Below are positions 14,291 to 25,807 of a stretch of DNA of 64,000 bases, in pieces; the stretch's first letter is position 1, and each line of letters begins with the position of its first letter. The DNA is from Norana najaformis (lineage: Eukaryota; Annelida; Clitellata; Crassiclitellata; Hormogastridae). The DNA lies in contig OZ029917.1 of the NCBI GenBank assembly GCA_964023275.1, positions 31,944,005 through 32,008,004 of the forward strand. The letters are read 5' to 3'. The notes beneath the pieces were generated by a model. That model made no database searches and was not told the DNA's origin. It worked only from the letters and a program-made list of their open reading frames with translations. Both the position numbers and the translations under genes were made by a program.

Positions 14291-14870
14291 GAATGTTGTC
14301 ACCAAAACCCTCAAACATCACACCACTCCTGTTCTCAAATCATTTCACTGGCTTAAAATACCTGAATGAATACAGTACAAAGTCTTATCACTTACCTATA
14401 AACACTTCAATCCTCCCAACCCTCCTGTCTTCATCAGTTATTTACATCAACCAACCACACCATTCAACTTGCATCTCTTCCACCCTAAGATTTCTCGACC
14501 CTCACATCACCTCATTCTTAAAATTTGGAAATCACTGAATGGCAACAGCTGCTCCACCCCTCTGGCATAAACTCCTATCAGAATTATGACAATTATCTGC
14601 TCCATCTTACGAACTCACCAACACTTCTACCCTTGCAATCTCTACTCGGGTGTTTCACTCCAAACTTAAAGCATTCCTCTTCCACAAACCCTATCCTGAT
14701 TCTTCCTCTTCTCATCTATTTTACCCCTCCAATTCCAAACACCAACCACCATAACCATCTTCCTCCTTGCCTGACCCTTGTATCTTGGCCTGGATCCAAA
14801 TCTGAGCCAACCTGCCTATCAGTTTTGTTTTGACTGATATGGCTGCCAAGGGCTCCTTTATAAGGAGTTT
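14290..14870 (+). pseudogene. 3' end of a CR1/L2-like LINE
   Basis: The plus strand encodes, in shifting frames, the conserved C-terminus of CR1/L2/Jockey-type LINE polyproteins: TPVLKSFHWLKIPE, IQYKVLSLTYKTLQ, LRFLDPHITSFLKFGNHSF and HSKLKAFLFHKPYP. The following 3' UTR ('ttgtatcttggcctggatcc', 'gttttgttttgactga') recurs as truncated copies at 23735-24005, 29735-30035 and 62325-62490. This copy therefore links that abundant tail repeat to its parent LINE. Stops and frameshifts make it inactive. Confidence 0.8.
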
Positions 14871-15009
14871 CTGGGGTAATTCTGTATTTAGTACAAGCTA
14901 TGAGTTTTGCGAACTATGACATAAAAATAAACATGCCTTACATATCGCATTATTCTCCAGTGACCCCTGATACTAACAGTGCCTATTAATACTAAAAATT
15001 AGACCCTAA

Positions 15010-15275
15010 AACTACTACTACTAATATTACTACTACTAGGCCACTACTAGTACCACTACCACTATTACTAGAAGCCTTCCACTCCTCCAGAGCATCTGTT
15101 CAAGTCCTGTCAGATCATTTGTAACTCGGGAAATGATGATGATGATCTCTTTAGCCAAGTTTGCTGGGGGGGGGTGTAAGTGGAGCTGAAATACCTTTCT
15201 GTCCTGGTGGGGATTTGAACCACCGACCTCTGAGTTGACAGCCGAGTATGCCATCCACTAGACTATCACTCACCA
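15010..15275 (-). repeat. tRNA-derived SINE with trinucleotide tail
   Basis: Read on the minus strand from 15272: A box TAGTCTAGTGG, anticodon-arm-like segment, then B box GGTTCAAATCC at about 15208, as in an Asp/Glu-type tRNA. A non-tRNA body follows, then a (TAG)n-like tail at 15010-15060. A second copy of the head and early body is at 23530-23627, also minus. The body lacks a 3' tRNA acceptor half, so this is a SINE and not a tRNA gene. Confidence 0.75.
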
Positions 15276-15984
15276 CAAAATATTATTATAATATTTAAGA
15301 GGTTTCCTCGATCAAGTAAAAACGTGTCTGTGATTATTTTGCAGTCTACAAATAAAACTTTAAAACATCTATCGATAGGTATTTTATTCGATTTATTTAG
15401 CCTAATATGCATCACTAAAAATGGTGTAAAGTTTGTTAACTGAATATTACAAAACAACAATGGATTTGGATTCATTTACTTTTCCTAATAAAACCTAAGG
15501 GCACAAAAATTATGTCAAAGCTCAACAGCATTAAAGATCCCGTCTAAGTTTTACAAAACAGGTGTCAAATAACTGTTCTACATATCTTTTCCATATAGTA
15601 AACATGGCTGAAAAACTGGTCTAACATAGTTAAAATTAATTTAGGCTGCTGGTTAAATTTAAATAGTAAGATTGTCATGAATGGTGCAATACGCAGAAAT
15701 TCAAAAATAATTGGACACAGTTCAAGTCTTTAAAAGAATTGGTTCTTGCAGGATCTTAGGAATAAATCTTAGTTTTAGGACGACTGCAATAGCAGCAACA
15801 CAGAATATCATATCCACATAACCTACAGAGTTCTAGCAAACAAAACTGCAAGAGTGGCATCTTGCTTGGAGTTTAACCAGTTGCCTAAACCAGTAACTGC
15901 ATACAACATCCAGTCTCCCAAGGCTGGATTTCCCCTGATTCTGAAGTGGCACTGAAACTGATCCAACAACTTTGCTTTTGTGGA

Positions 15985-16085
15985 TTTTACTTATACAGTG
16001 CCTGTGAATCAGCTGGTCTCTCTGATGCAGCCTTTGCATGGTGCTGAAAAATTTCAGAGTTTTACATTTATTTGTATTACATTTC
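15985..16085 (+). repeat. LINE/SINE 3'-tail repeat (family B), diverged
   Basis: Contains 'gtgcctgtgaatcagctggt', 'gcagcctttgcat' and 'ggtgctgaaa', the diverged form of the tail best preserved at 62325-62490. Confidence 0.55.
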
Positions 16086-16089
16086 TTCT

Positions 16090-17340
16090 GTTTATATGTA
16101 AACTGGCCCCAAGTTCCTGAGCCCACTGGCAAGCATATGGGTACTTGGTATGCATTTGGGCCAGACAAGGAATGGAACTTTAGTGTGAACTCTTGAAAAT
16201 TTGACCAACTGCCAAGCAGTTAGTCTCAAGTGACTGGCCAAGACACCACAAAACAATCAGCAATTGTAACTGTAAATTCATATAACATTGCTAAACTAAT
16301 CACAGGTACTCACCATGCTGGCCTATATGTAGATATACAGCATAAATATAAATATATGTATATAATGTATATATACAGAATAAAATAAAGTGTAGGCCTA
16401 TAAAATTATCAAAACATTTCTCAAAAGAATGTTTTCTCTTGAAGGTTTCAGCAGTCCAGTGGTAGATTAAATTACAACAAAATAAGGTAATAACAGCTTC
16501 ACCAAACTCATACTGTGACATATAGCAGTTTGCAGAGTCACAAAGTAACAAAGCACACTGATAGACAAAGCCTGCTGTATTATTCTGCCAATCTTCACCA
16601 TGCAGTTAACCAATAGCTTTAACTGCACGCCCAGAGACCACCACGAGGAGGTGTTAGCAACGGTCTCCATAGTTCTGCCATCGCAAGCCTTGAAGCCCTA
16701 ATTCAAATTTCATCATAAGCAGCCCCAAATTTCCAATTTCATAAAGTTCTAAATTTGGAGAAATTTTGAACTTTTAAAATTTTCCATTAGTGAGAAAGGC
16801 ATTGAAAGAGATAGTTGTTAGAATATAAAACACTATGACAAACAAAAGACAAGGGTCTAGACAGGGATAATGGCATTGACGGACTCCTGGACGAGCCCCA
16901 GGGCAGAAAGTCATAAAGAATCCAAGCAGAAAGTAACAGACACATGTAAAAAGACAAAGAAAAAGGAACCAATATGGATAGAAAGACGAGACTCAGGGAG
17001 AATTGGTTCAGAGAAATCAAGGGAAGGCACATGCAGATATGTGGGTATGAAGGCTTATGGATACAAACACACAAAGAAACACACAAGAAACCATAAGTGT
17101 AGAAGGAAATAAGAAAATAAGTACCAATAAAGCTTACACAGCAAAAATCAAGGGCATGAAACAAGGATACAGACTAGAAGACTACACCCCTTGAAAATAT
17201 ATATAAATATAAAATAAATGAAATGGCCTCAGAAGCTGTAGATGATTGACCTACCCAAATGCATTCAAAAACAATGAAGAGAAGTGATGCATTTGGTCAT
17301 CACCTTTCTCACACAAGTACAGTATTTCGCAACTGTCTTT
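16090..17340. other. Intergenic, no gene supported
   Basis: Two overlapping open stretches on opposite strands (16787-17164 minus, 16870-17112 plus) reflect purine/pyrimidine skew rather than coding. The minus one is low-complexity hydrophobic, the plus one lysine-rich, and neither matches a family I know or has splice support. Confidence 0.4.
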
Positions 17341-17345
17341 TTATA

Positions 17346-17432
17346 TTCAACGCTCAAGTGAGTCCTTAACTAAATATTCAACGCTCAAGTGAGTCCTTAA
17401 CTAAATATTCAACGCTCAAGTGAGTCTGTAGC
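17346..17432. repeat. 31-bp tandem repeat, about 2.8 copies
   Basis: The unit beginning 'ttcaacgctcaagtgagtcc' starts at 17346, 17377 and 17408. The first two copies are identical and the third diverges at its end. Confidence 0.9.
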
Positions 17433-17949
17433 TAAGCTACACCTAAAACAAGCAGTCCCTGCAAAATGCATAAATATCAACTCACTGTTTAAAAACAGTC
17501 CATAATATCCACAACTGCCATCACTGACAACGGATGAAAACAAGGCAACCCTGACCCACTCACTCTGCTCACCCTATGAGAACCTGGACCAATATCACAC
17601 GAGCCATATAATGCAAGGGTTCACACAAGTCAACAGCAAACCAAGCATGAAGACATTAAGTTCAAATCCTAGTGGTAACACCAACCACTTTCACTGGTTG
17701 CTTTGGGGAAGATAAGAACCTGCATGAGAAGCATAGAAAGAAAGAAAAGGATACAGCTATATCTAAGAAGACAAACAGAAGGTTCAAAGTAAACCAGAAA
17801 TGTGGATGGGACACAGTAGCATCCGGTTAAATCAGCATCAGTTGACACCTATATGCTGCAGATGTTTAGAAAGACAAGGTACTAGAGAAGTTCAGAAGTT
17901 CAGAAAACAAAGTGCAAGAAAAATAAATGTAACAGTGGTCATTAGAGCT

Positions 17950-18020
17950 ATAGAAATCACTGGCAATATAAAAGTCACTGGCAATAAAGAAGTCACTGGC
18001 AATACAGAAGTCACTGGTGC
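17950..18020 (+). repeat. 18-bp tandem repeat, about 4 copies
   Basis: 'aagtcactggcaata' with a short variable spacer recurs every 18 bp. In one frame it would read as VTGNxE/K hexapeptides, because 18 is a multiple of three. No gene is supported. Confidence 0.85.
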
Positions 18021-18429
18021 TCCAACAAGGTATGATTTTCCAAAATATAGAAGCCATCCTAACAGAAGTATACTAGTATCCAATCTGTCAACAACTTATA
18101 CATCAATTTTGACCAGTGGCACTATGGACGTTACAAGCTACTGGGTCTTCATCTAAACTGAGTTATGTTGATAGATCTTCAGCAACAAAGCTAACATTCT
18201 AATCCAACTGGAAAAGCAATTGAAACCGTTACAGAATGGGAACAGGAAGTGAAAGCACCTTCAGCCAGGAGCTGAGAAGGCTGTATCCAAAACTAACCAA
18301 AAGAAAAAACAATCCTAAAAGAAAGCGCTTCTCAGATCCCACAATTCCCATCATCTGTGCATGCATCAAATGACCACACCTGACATCTTAAACTTAACTG
18401 TTCCTCTGGTCCCATCCATTCTTCAGCTG

Positions 18430-18830
18430 TTCATCCATTTCACATGGGTTGCCCTCTTTCTTTTAATCTTCTCTTATCTGTACTTCCCCTTGCATCCAGC
18501 GTCATCTCTATCCTTCTCCACTTTCATATAATCTCTTCTTATCTGTTCTTTCCCTTACATGCATTTCACCCTCTACCTTCTTCCAATTTCACACAATCTT
18601 CTCTTTTCAGCTCATCCCTTTCACACAATCACATCCATGTCTTTGTTCATTCACTTCACACAGTCTCCTTCTTTCTCTATCATTTCACTTTGCAGACTTT
18701 CTCGCTTTTATTTCTAGATAACCCAAACTCATTTTTCTACTCCTCAACAGCTTCACATTTTTCCTTTCTCTGCTTCTCCATAAACATTCCTCAGAGTCTT
18801 CCAATCACAACAATGGAATCATAACACTTC
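18430..18830 (+). repeat. Degenerate pyrimidine-rich repeat tract
   Basis: About 400 bp dominated by C and T on the plus strand, with recurring words such as 'ttcacacaatc', 'ctgttctttccct' and 'acatccatgtctttg'. It is open in one frame for 126 codons only because of the composition. Complementary words occur at 19290-19450 and 20200-20420. Confidence 0.55.
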
Positions 18831-19289
18831 TAACACAAATGCACTGCTAGTAGCTGGGACTTTGTGTCCATCTGTTGATCGCTGTCGATTGCTGTTGATG
18901 TTAATCTTCTCGATCCTTGCAGAACTCACCAGTTGCAGACAAAATCCACAAACGGGAGTTGCACCATCAACACACCGGCAACATAAACAACACACAGAAA
19001 CTGAGTAGCCCCACTGCCACCTTGAATTCTCTCAAGTTACACAAAAACCTATTTCCAAGGTGTTCTCTATGGTACAGAGTGATCTCATCCCCTCTGTCCT
19101 AGGTTCAAATCCTAGTGTACCATAAACATTATCAGATTTAGTGTAAAATTCACAAGAAAAGAATCAATGGATGGTGCATCTTACAGATGGAACAACACAG
19201 ACCCAGCAACTATCAATGCATTTGTATCAGAAGTTCAGGTGTTACGATTTGAAGTCCCTGATGTGTGTTTATGGAGAGAACAAGAATGG

Positions 19290-20420
19290 AGAGACCTTCC
19301 TTGAGAAGAAGAAGGATGTGGCAAAGTGAAACAACTGAGAAAGAACGAGATTGTGCAGAAGTCAGTGCACAAAAAATGGATGTTACTTTGTGAATAGAAA
19401 AGAACAGGGAACAAGAGATTGTATGAAAATATTAGATAGAGAGAAGTAGATGTAAAACAGCAGTTTGAGGTGGTTTTCAATAAGAAAGCATGCTGAGAAG
19501 ACTGATGTGGGCATGGGTAAGCCTCTGTGTTGGGGTCTTGTGCCTGGTAAAATGGTGAAACTGGACCAGTGGGGCAGAAATCCTCATGGTCGAAATGAAA
19601 GCATGCTGAGGGCGTTGCTGTGGGCATTGGCAACCACATATGTGCTTGTGAAAAGGTGCCCATGTGCCCACTGGGCAGCCTCTTCAAAGTCTAAAATGAG
19701 AAAACATGCTAAGGAGGTGGATAAAGGCTTGGGCAAACCAGCATGCTGGGCCTCACGCCTGGTGGGATGGACCGCGGAGCGGACTCCTCAGGGTAGAAAC
19801 GAGAAAGTATGCTGAGAAGGCTGAAGCGGGTGTTGGCAAGTCTGTGTGCCAAGGCCTTGCACCTTAGTTAAGCTAGTCAGTCTGCATCTGGACGGAGAAG
19901 GAGACAGCAGAAATTTAGCAAACACAAGTTATGTCATACCTGAGTTCATTTCTTGCAAAAACGTTGCTCAGAAAACTGTCTGTACACAGTGCTTCAACTA
20001 AAGAAGTTGCTGTCTATCTCAAAGAATAAAGTTATAAGGTTTGGCAGTCAAAGGATAGTAAAGAAAGGTCAAGCAACCAAGGCCGAATTTAAGGGAGTGG
20101 CCACTTCGATATCAGAGCATTATAGAGACTGACACAGTGATGACCTAGAAGATGTGTATGGTCACCCTGGGTGTTTTCAAACAGCTATTTTACATCTACT
20201 AAAGAATTTAAAAGAGCAGATTAAAAGAGACCATGTTATAGTGAAAGATGATTGGATTGCGTGATATGGAGAGAACAGATACAAGGCGATCGTGTGAAAG
20301 CGGAATAAGACAGACGGTGGATTGTGTGTAAAGGAAAGAACAGATCAGATTAGATTCTGTGAAAGTGAAAGGAGGAAGACAGCAGATGGAGTGAAAGGAG
20401 AACAGATTACGTCTGACGAT
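19290..20420 (-). repeat. Purine-rich blocks, inverted relatives of the 18.4-18.8 kb tract
   Basis: Segments 19290-19450 and 20200-20420 are purine-rich on the plus strand. Their reverse complements contain 'ttcacac', 'acaatct', 'ctgttctttcc' and 'aacatccat' words in the style of 18430-18830, suggesting old copies of one short-unit repeat in opposite orientation. Confidence 0.4.
19488..19870. repeat. Decayed 103-113-bp tandem repeat, about 3.5 units
   Basis: 'gcatgctgag'-like words begin at 19488, 19601, 19704 and 19807, each followed by similar text ('gggcatgggtaagcc', 'cctggt', 'ggcagaaatcctca'). Spacing is 113, 103 and 103 bp. The plus ORF through it is an artefact. Confidence 0.7.
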
Positions 20421-22260
20421 CAAATGATGCTGAGATTCCCACAAAGCCAAGGAGACATCAGCTGGAGAAGGTCCATACCAAGGACACTCTTCAGCAGTCC
20501 AGCATTTCCGACAACTGCAAAGACACACAAGCACACAACATTAATTTACATATAACACCTTAACAATATATTTTTAAAATCTTCTACTGCATCTACAGTG
20601 AACATGTTTCAAATTTATAGAGCAACAGATTAGAAGCATCATGTGGTAAAAGGTAAGCAGAGAGTTAGAAACACAAAACCAACATATAACTAGAATACAG
20701 ACATTTGTGCATTTCACTGATGAATAGCAAGCAGTCAAACATATTTCAATTTTGCTCCAACTTTAATTTATAAACCCTGAGGGATCATATCTGCACTAGA
20801 GACTCATTCAAACGGGCAGCAGTGGTAAAGGATCTCACCCAATCAATTCATTGAAAAATGAGCAGGGTCAAAGTCATATGGTTGCTATATAAAAACCATG
20901 TGCATTTACATTTACATTACCACAAGCTTTATTTTAACATACATTCTAATATAACATGGTCAAGGAAGTAGATCCCAGAATTAGTTCTACTAAGGAAATA
21001 AACTTGCTATAATGTGACCTCATTATAAAGTGGTTCTTCATATGGCTGCCAATCATGTGCATTTAGTTGGATTCTGTCCGTCTGTTCTATAATAGTTTGG
21101 TTATCAACTAATGGCATTCTGTAGATAATGGACCTGAACCCTTCAAAGACCTGGCTAGTTTAAATGCACCTACTGACTTCTATAGTCTCAGCACAAATTA
21201 AGGTGACCAAACATTTGTTATGTTGACATTTGCCACCATTTTTTACAATTTGCTGTGCACATTTAGAGGAAGTGAATAAATGACAGCTGCTTATCACAAC
21301 TATTACAACCATTGTAGCCTGTCTTATAATCCCTATAACCTCGTGATGTCAAAGAATTACGAGTATGAGCTGCGATTTCATTTCGAAGCGACGACCAATT
21401 GAAACCTAGTTCATTGTGAAAACGGCGCTATAGAAGACTAGACAGGGATTCAGATATCCCTGCATGTTCCTGGACCTGCACGGGCTTAGAAAGTTAATTT
21501 TTAGAAGCGGAATGACGATTTTTGCTATTTAGGTCCTACCATGTTTTGCATGCCTCATAATGTTAAGGCATCAACCCTGAGCCAAAAACCACCTTAAACA
21601 ATAACAATCAAAAATGCAAACATTTAGCTCCGATATAGCCTAACATATGTTATGCCTCATAGCATCAACGACGTTGGTAGATCCTTATGACATATTTACC
21701 CTTGGAGATAGAACGTATGCATTAAAATTGACCACGGTCATTTGCTTTTATGTTTTCAGTGACCATATGCAAAGTTTCCATTGTTCATAACTAATCAACA
21801 CAGCATTTTCTCTGCTTAAATTTTCTCTGAAACCGTTTCAAGTTAATCTAGAAACTGAATACCAGGTTAACACCTTACTACCGTTTAATCTAGCGAGCCA
21901 AAAATGCAGAATGTCGATTTCCAGTGTTTTGTATGTTTGCTGAGCTCACGCCACAACTTTGCGCATCATATGGCATCATCAGAATTCCGCTTGTTCGGCC
22001 CTCTTTCTGCCTGGACGTAAGCCGTCTTGCAAGGCAGTTTATGGATACAGAGCCCCTTTACCTAATGTTCATCAACTGAAACCACACTTTTTCTTTACTT
22101 TTCCAGCTGCAAACCTTCCGGCTAGAACCTCCATACCTGTGGATGGATGATCCATACGTAGCTGACATCTCAAGATTCGCATCAAAATTTCCAGCTTCAA
22201 TACAGTATGTGATAACAGCACCCAACTATCTGAATTCAACCAACCCTGCTTTTCTAACAG
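20420..22260. other. Intergenic, nothing recognised
   Basis: AT-rich sequence without a supported exon, domain or clear repeat. A few 60-80-codon ORFs show no recognisable motifs. Confidence 0.4.
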
Positions 22261-22261
22261 A

Positions 22262-22380
22262 TTATGATTTTGATTTCGATTTTTACTTGAAGCGAATATA
22301 GACTGATGCCTTTGGCTTCATTATAACAGCGCTATAGAAGTTTTTAGATTAAATTAGGTTAGATTAGATTGTTGCATTTG
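22262..22380 (+). repeat. Dispersed repeat family C ending in (TTAGATTA)-like tail
   Basis: 'acttgaagcga', 'gactgatgcctt', 'gcgctatagaag' and a tail of 'ttagattagatt' are shared, in order, with 35866-35960 and 52697-52790. Probably a SINE or a LINE 3' end, since the 'gcgct.tagaa' word also occurs at the end of family B. Confidence 0.65.
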
Positions 22381-22699
22381 ATATTCTCCTAGTCTGCAGT
22401 CACCTGACATTAGTCAGTAACAATACCCAGCCAGGCTGCAGTTAATACCTCTTTTAGGCCGTAATGCCAAGAAGGCTATATTTTGGTTCTTGCATACGCA
22501 AGAGTACATCGGCATGTCGCTGCAAGTCGTTTAATCGTAGTGAACTGTACGGCTACCAGTAACGACATTAATGTTTTAACTAAAATCTAAGGACATATAA
22601 AACAGATGGCCAATGTACAAGAAGCTTAGGAAATATAAAGCCTGCACTTCTTAGGCATAACGAGCCAATACAATCCTGTTATGACAGTAATTGTAATCA

Positions 22700-23032
22700 T
22701 ATTTGTAAATTCGAGATTTTTACAGCGCCCAACGAAAACTAAGTCGCGGGAACCAGCTTATTGAAGGCGCTCAGTCAGACAAAATCGATAGGCAAGAAGA
22801 ATATCGAATGTTTTGCCAAATAGGGTGAGATAAACAGCTCTCTTTCAACACCGTTTCCAGGCACTTTCTTTCGAAGAATGTGAGGTAGCAGATTTCTCTC
22901 CACAGCCTCTTTCTTTTTGAGACCATCGATGCTGAAGTCTTTTACTTTTGTGGACAGATTTGCGGCAATTGAGGCAAATATCAGGTACGGTAACGATTGA
23001 TTGCAACAGCTGGAAAGTGTACCAACATGCAA
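22700..23032 (-). repeat. Family B tail fragment joined to an unrecognised open stretch
   Basis: 22700-22795 is a minus-strand copy of the LINE tail ('gactgagcgcc', 'aagctggttcccgcgac'). The adjoining minus ORF (23032-22775) contains DFSIDGLKKKEAVERNLL and KKVPGNGVERELF, which look protein-like but match nothing I can name. It ends inside the repeat. It could be an exon remnant or chance. Confidence 0.4.
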
Positions 23033-23118
23033 TACTGTTTTTATGGCGAATTTTTAAAAATTTAACTAGACTTCAAACTACTAGCATTAACCGAGTGCAA
23101 CATTATAAACAGGAGACA

Positions 23119-23413
23119 GTTCGCAGAGAGAACAAGAAGAAGGAGGAGGAGGAGGAGAAGGAGAAGGAGGATGAGACGGAGAAGGAGGAGTAGATGGAGG
23201 AGGAGGAGGAGGAGGAGGAAGAAGAAAAAAGATGATGATAAAGAAGAAAAGAAGAAGATGATGATGATGATGACGAAGAAGAAGAAGAAGAAGACGATGA
23301 TGATGACGAAGAAGAACATGAAGAATAAGAAGAACAAGAAGATGATGATGATGATGAAGACTACGACGTCAAAGAAGAAGAAGAAAGAGAAAAGACGAAG
23401 AAAGAAGAAATAG
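23119..23413 (+). repeat. 290-bp almost pure purine tract (GGA/GAA/GAT)n
   Basis: Compound microsatellite of GGA, GAA and GATGAT units; nearly every base on the plus strand is A or G apart from the T of GAT and a few others. It creates spurious Lys/Asp/Arg-rich ORFs on the plus strand and a Leu/Phe-rich ORF on the minus strand. Confidence 0.9.
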
Positions 23414-23529
23414 AAGAGCAGTCCCTTAAGCTAGCATGATGGGCAATATAGGGAGGCCTATGAAGTGTTAGCGACTTCAGTGACAGTATACTGTCAGTGT
23501 ACTCGTTCTAGATGAGGTGGCTAGTAGTC

Positions 23530-23627
23530 CAAGTGGAGCCAAAATCTCTAAGCATATTTCTCCTCTTGAGGCCCCCGACCTCTGGGCTGACAGTCCAGCA
23601 CGCTCACCACTAGACTATCGCGCACCC
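23530..23627 (-). repeat. tRNA-derived SINE fragment
   Basis: Minus strand: A box GATAGTCTAGTGG, then 'ctgtcagcccagaggtcggg' as in the 15.0-15.3 kb SINE, followed by 'ttttggctccactt', which matches the body of that copy. The B box is eroded. Confidence 0.65.
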
Positions 23628-23734
23628 AAAGAGAAAAGGCACTCTTAAAGCAATAGAACATTAGGTGTTGAAAGGGAAGCGTAGACCTACGACCAAAACG
23701 AAACTAATTACAGACAAGGTAAAGTCAAGATGTC

Positions 23735-24005
23735 TACAACGCCGAAAGAAAGTTAAGTCGCCCGGAACCAGCTTATTCACAAGCGCTCAGTCAAAACAAA
23801 TTGGATGGGCAGGTATGGTCAGGTTCGGTTCCAGGTGAAGATCCAAGATCAGACAGGCACACTTTCAGAAGGGTATGGTAGATGGCTTTTAGAATTGGTG
23901 TGGCACTATAGATAAGAGGAGGAGGAGGAACCCTGATAGTATTTGTGGAAGACGAATGTTTTCTGTTTTGAGTGAAAGACTTGTGCAGAAATTGCAAGGA
24001 GTAAA
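23735..24005 (-). repeat. LINE 3' end (family B), truncated
   Basis: Reverse complement of the 14.3-14.9 kb LINE terminus: the end of the coding part ('tcttccacaaat') followed by 'cttggatcttcacctggaac', 'aaacaaattg..tttgttttgactgagcgc' and the 'aagctggttccgggcg' tail. Inactive. Confidence 0.7.
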
Positions 24006-25202
24006 TTATGAACCCTACGCGCTCAATGATTCTATTCTCCGTGCAATCGATTATTATTATTTTTGCATTATCTAATAATCATGCATCAATCGATGGCCCT
24101 GAGCAATTGTGGGTGAATGACTTTGCTGAAGGTCTCTACACAACAAAAATAAATCGAGCAGTATCTGTAAACGATTTAATCGATGCTTTTACACATTATT
24201 AATCAGGTGAAATGAGAACGCTCGAACTCTTATCGTGCCATATATTTTGCCACAGATAAATCCCAAGGTTACAATATTTAGATAGCCTATTCGTAGCATC
24301 GGTTTGTTGAATGTTGGTTACTTAAAGTCATTCTTCATTCGAAGACAAAGTCTTGGTTGTGCTGTACTACAGACGTGTTTGATAGGTGTCAAAGACATTA
24401 CCTGTGGTTTCGGCGCTGTCATCTTTGTCGTGATTGACTGAACTTGTCGTCTGTCTAGGTTTGCTGCGCTTCCACCTGTTCCACCTCTGGATGCGTCTAA
24501 TCACGTTCCTCTTCGAAACTGGCAGTTGGGATATAACTCGGCACATCCATTGCGTTATTCGATGTGTCGCTATTATCTTCAGAGTTTTCTTCAGGTTCAA
24601 CATTGCTATCTTTAAAATGCAGAAACATCATATTAAAATGTAGATAAGAAAGTTCAAAGACTATCATGAAGAGTTTTTTTAGCACAGGCAATAAGAAATT
24701 AACCTGAAATTAGCTGTCTTAGGCCTGCTAAAATGAAAAATGAAAATCCTACCGCAGGCATAAAAAGTTGAAAGTCAGAAGTGTAAGTAAGTAAGTAAGT
24801 AAGACATTTGTTAACACGCCATATGTCCATCGGCTGAGCGAAGAATCGTAGGCGTAAAGTGGAATGCGAACTGTAGAAAATAATAACTGACATTAGGCCT
24901 ACACCAATTAAATAGGATATCCATAAAGCATAGCATAAAATGTAAGTATTGCCAAATGGACGACTGCAGTCAATATATTTATCGGGAAAGATCAACGTAA
25001 CGACTAACCTGCGTCCACCTCGAGAAGAGCTTTGTCTAAAGTTCGTCCGGATAAAGTTTTCACACTTCATTGATGCATTAGCAAGAACAACTTAGAAAGT
25101 TTTGCTAGCTGCAGTGTGTCTTCTGGATGACGATAAAATTCTATTTGCATGCATCCGGACATCGTGACCCATGAATGGTACAAGCATGTCCAGTTCATTA
25201 TA
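24006..25202. other. Intergenic, no supported gene; (TAAG)n at 24783-24803
   Basis: Short ORFs occur on both strands, including a minus-strand acidic/basic stretch near 24367-24691 that seems split by one frameshift (NAMDVPSYIPTASFEEERD, then QRWNRWKRSKPRQTTSS). I cannot assign it to a family and no splice signals support it. A small TAAG microsatellite interrupts the region. Confidence 0.35.
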
Positions 25203-25643
25203 CACTGGCCAACAGAAAAAATTTTTTTTCTTGTTGCCTTCGGTTTTAGACCTGTTCTTGGGGTAATTTTGGGCGCTGATTCAGAAAATGTCATTGGATT
25301 GAGTGCATCAGGTCTAGTTTCTGAGATATCGTCGATTTTGTAAAGAAAACCCAGTCCACTCTTTAAACGATGTCTTTGGCAAAACTAAAATGTCATAATA
25401 AGCTTTATTTATGGCTAATTATAATTCTTGCTGATTCATATAATGCCTACATCCTTATAATGTAAAATCAGCATATCTTGCCGCGTGCTGAGATATTGCT
25501 GATTCAACGAAATAACTATTCCGTAGCCTACAGCTTACTCAGCACTAAATTCATGGCCTCATTTAGAATTTATTTGTGCTTATACAGCGTTTCATGGTTT
25601 CGAACTATGTGAATAGATTATGCTGAAGTCAGCATTTATAGCC

Positions 25644-25651
25644 TATATAAA
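25644..25651 (+). promoter_or_regulatory. TATA box of transposon copy 1
   Basis: TATATAAA lies 157 bp before the ATG at 25808, with 'gcagtcgtc' about 30 bp downstream as a possible start region. The same sequence is at 59401-59408 in copy 3 and inverted at 43413-43420 in copy 2. Confidence 0.5.
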
Positions 25652-25807
25652 CCGCCTCCTGAAAGCTAGAGCAGCCGCAGTCGTCTTAGGGCATATTAAG
25701 AGTTTGTCGCAAGAACAATCTGTGAATGTGAGCATTAAATAATTACATGTTCTTACTATTTTTTAGGTTAGTCATTTAATTCCTCAGATGCGAACATCCT
25801 TAAGGTT

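Noticed and set aside
15208..15273. tRNA gene with A and B boxes on the minus strand
   Set aside because: No 3' acceptor half pairs with the 5' end, and the body continues into a SINE shared with 23.5 kb.
16787..17164. 125-codon hydrophobic minus ORF
   Set aside because: Low complexity, overlaps an opposite-strand lysine-rich ORF, no splice or homology support.
18444..18824. 126-codon plus ORF
   Set aside because: Open only because the tract is pyrimidine-rich; repeats explain it.
19069..19125. tRNA-like T arm 'ctaggttcaaatcctag'
   Set aside because: No complete cloverleaf; probably a decayed SINE head or chance.
23062..23413. Lys/Asp-rich (+) and Leu/Phe-rich (-) ORFs
   Set aside because: Arise from the purine tract composition only.
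25067..25294. Minus ORF overlapping the left end of transposon copy 1
   Set aside because: Half of it is antisense of the transposon terminus; the remainder has no support.
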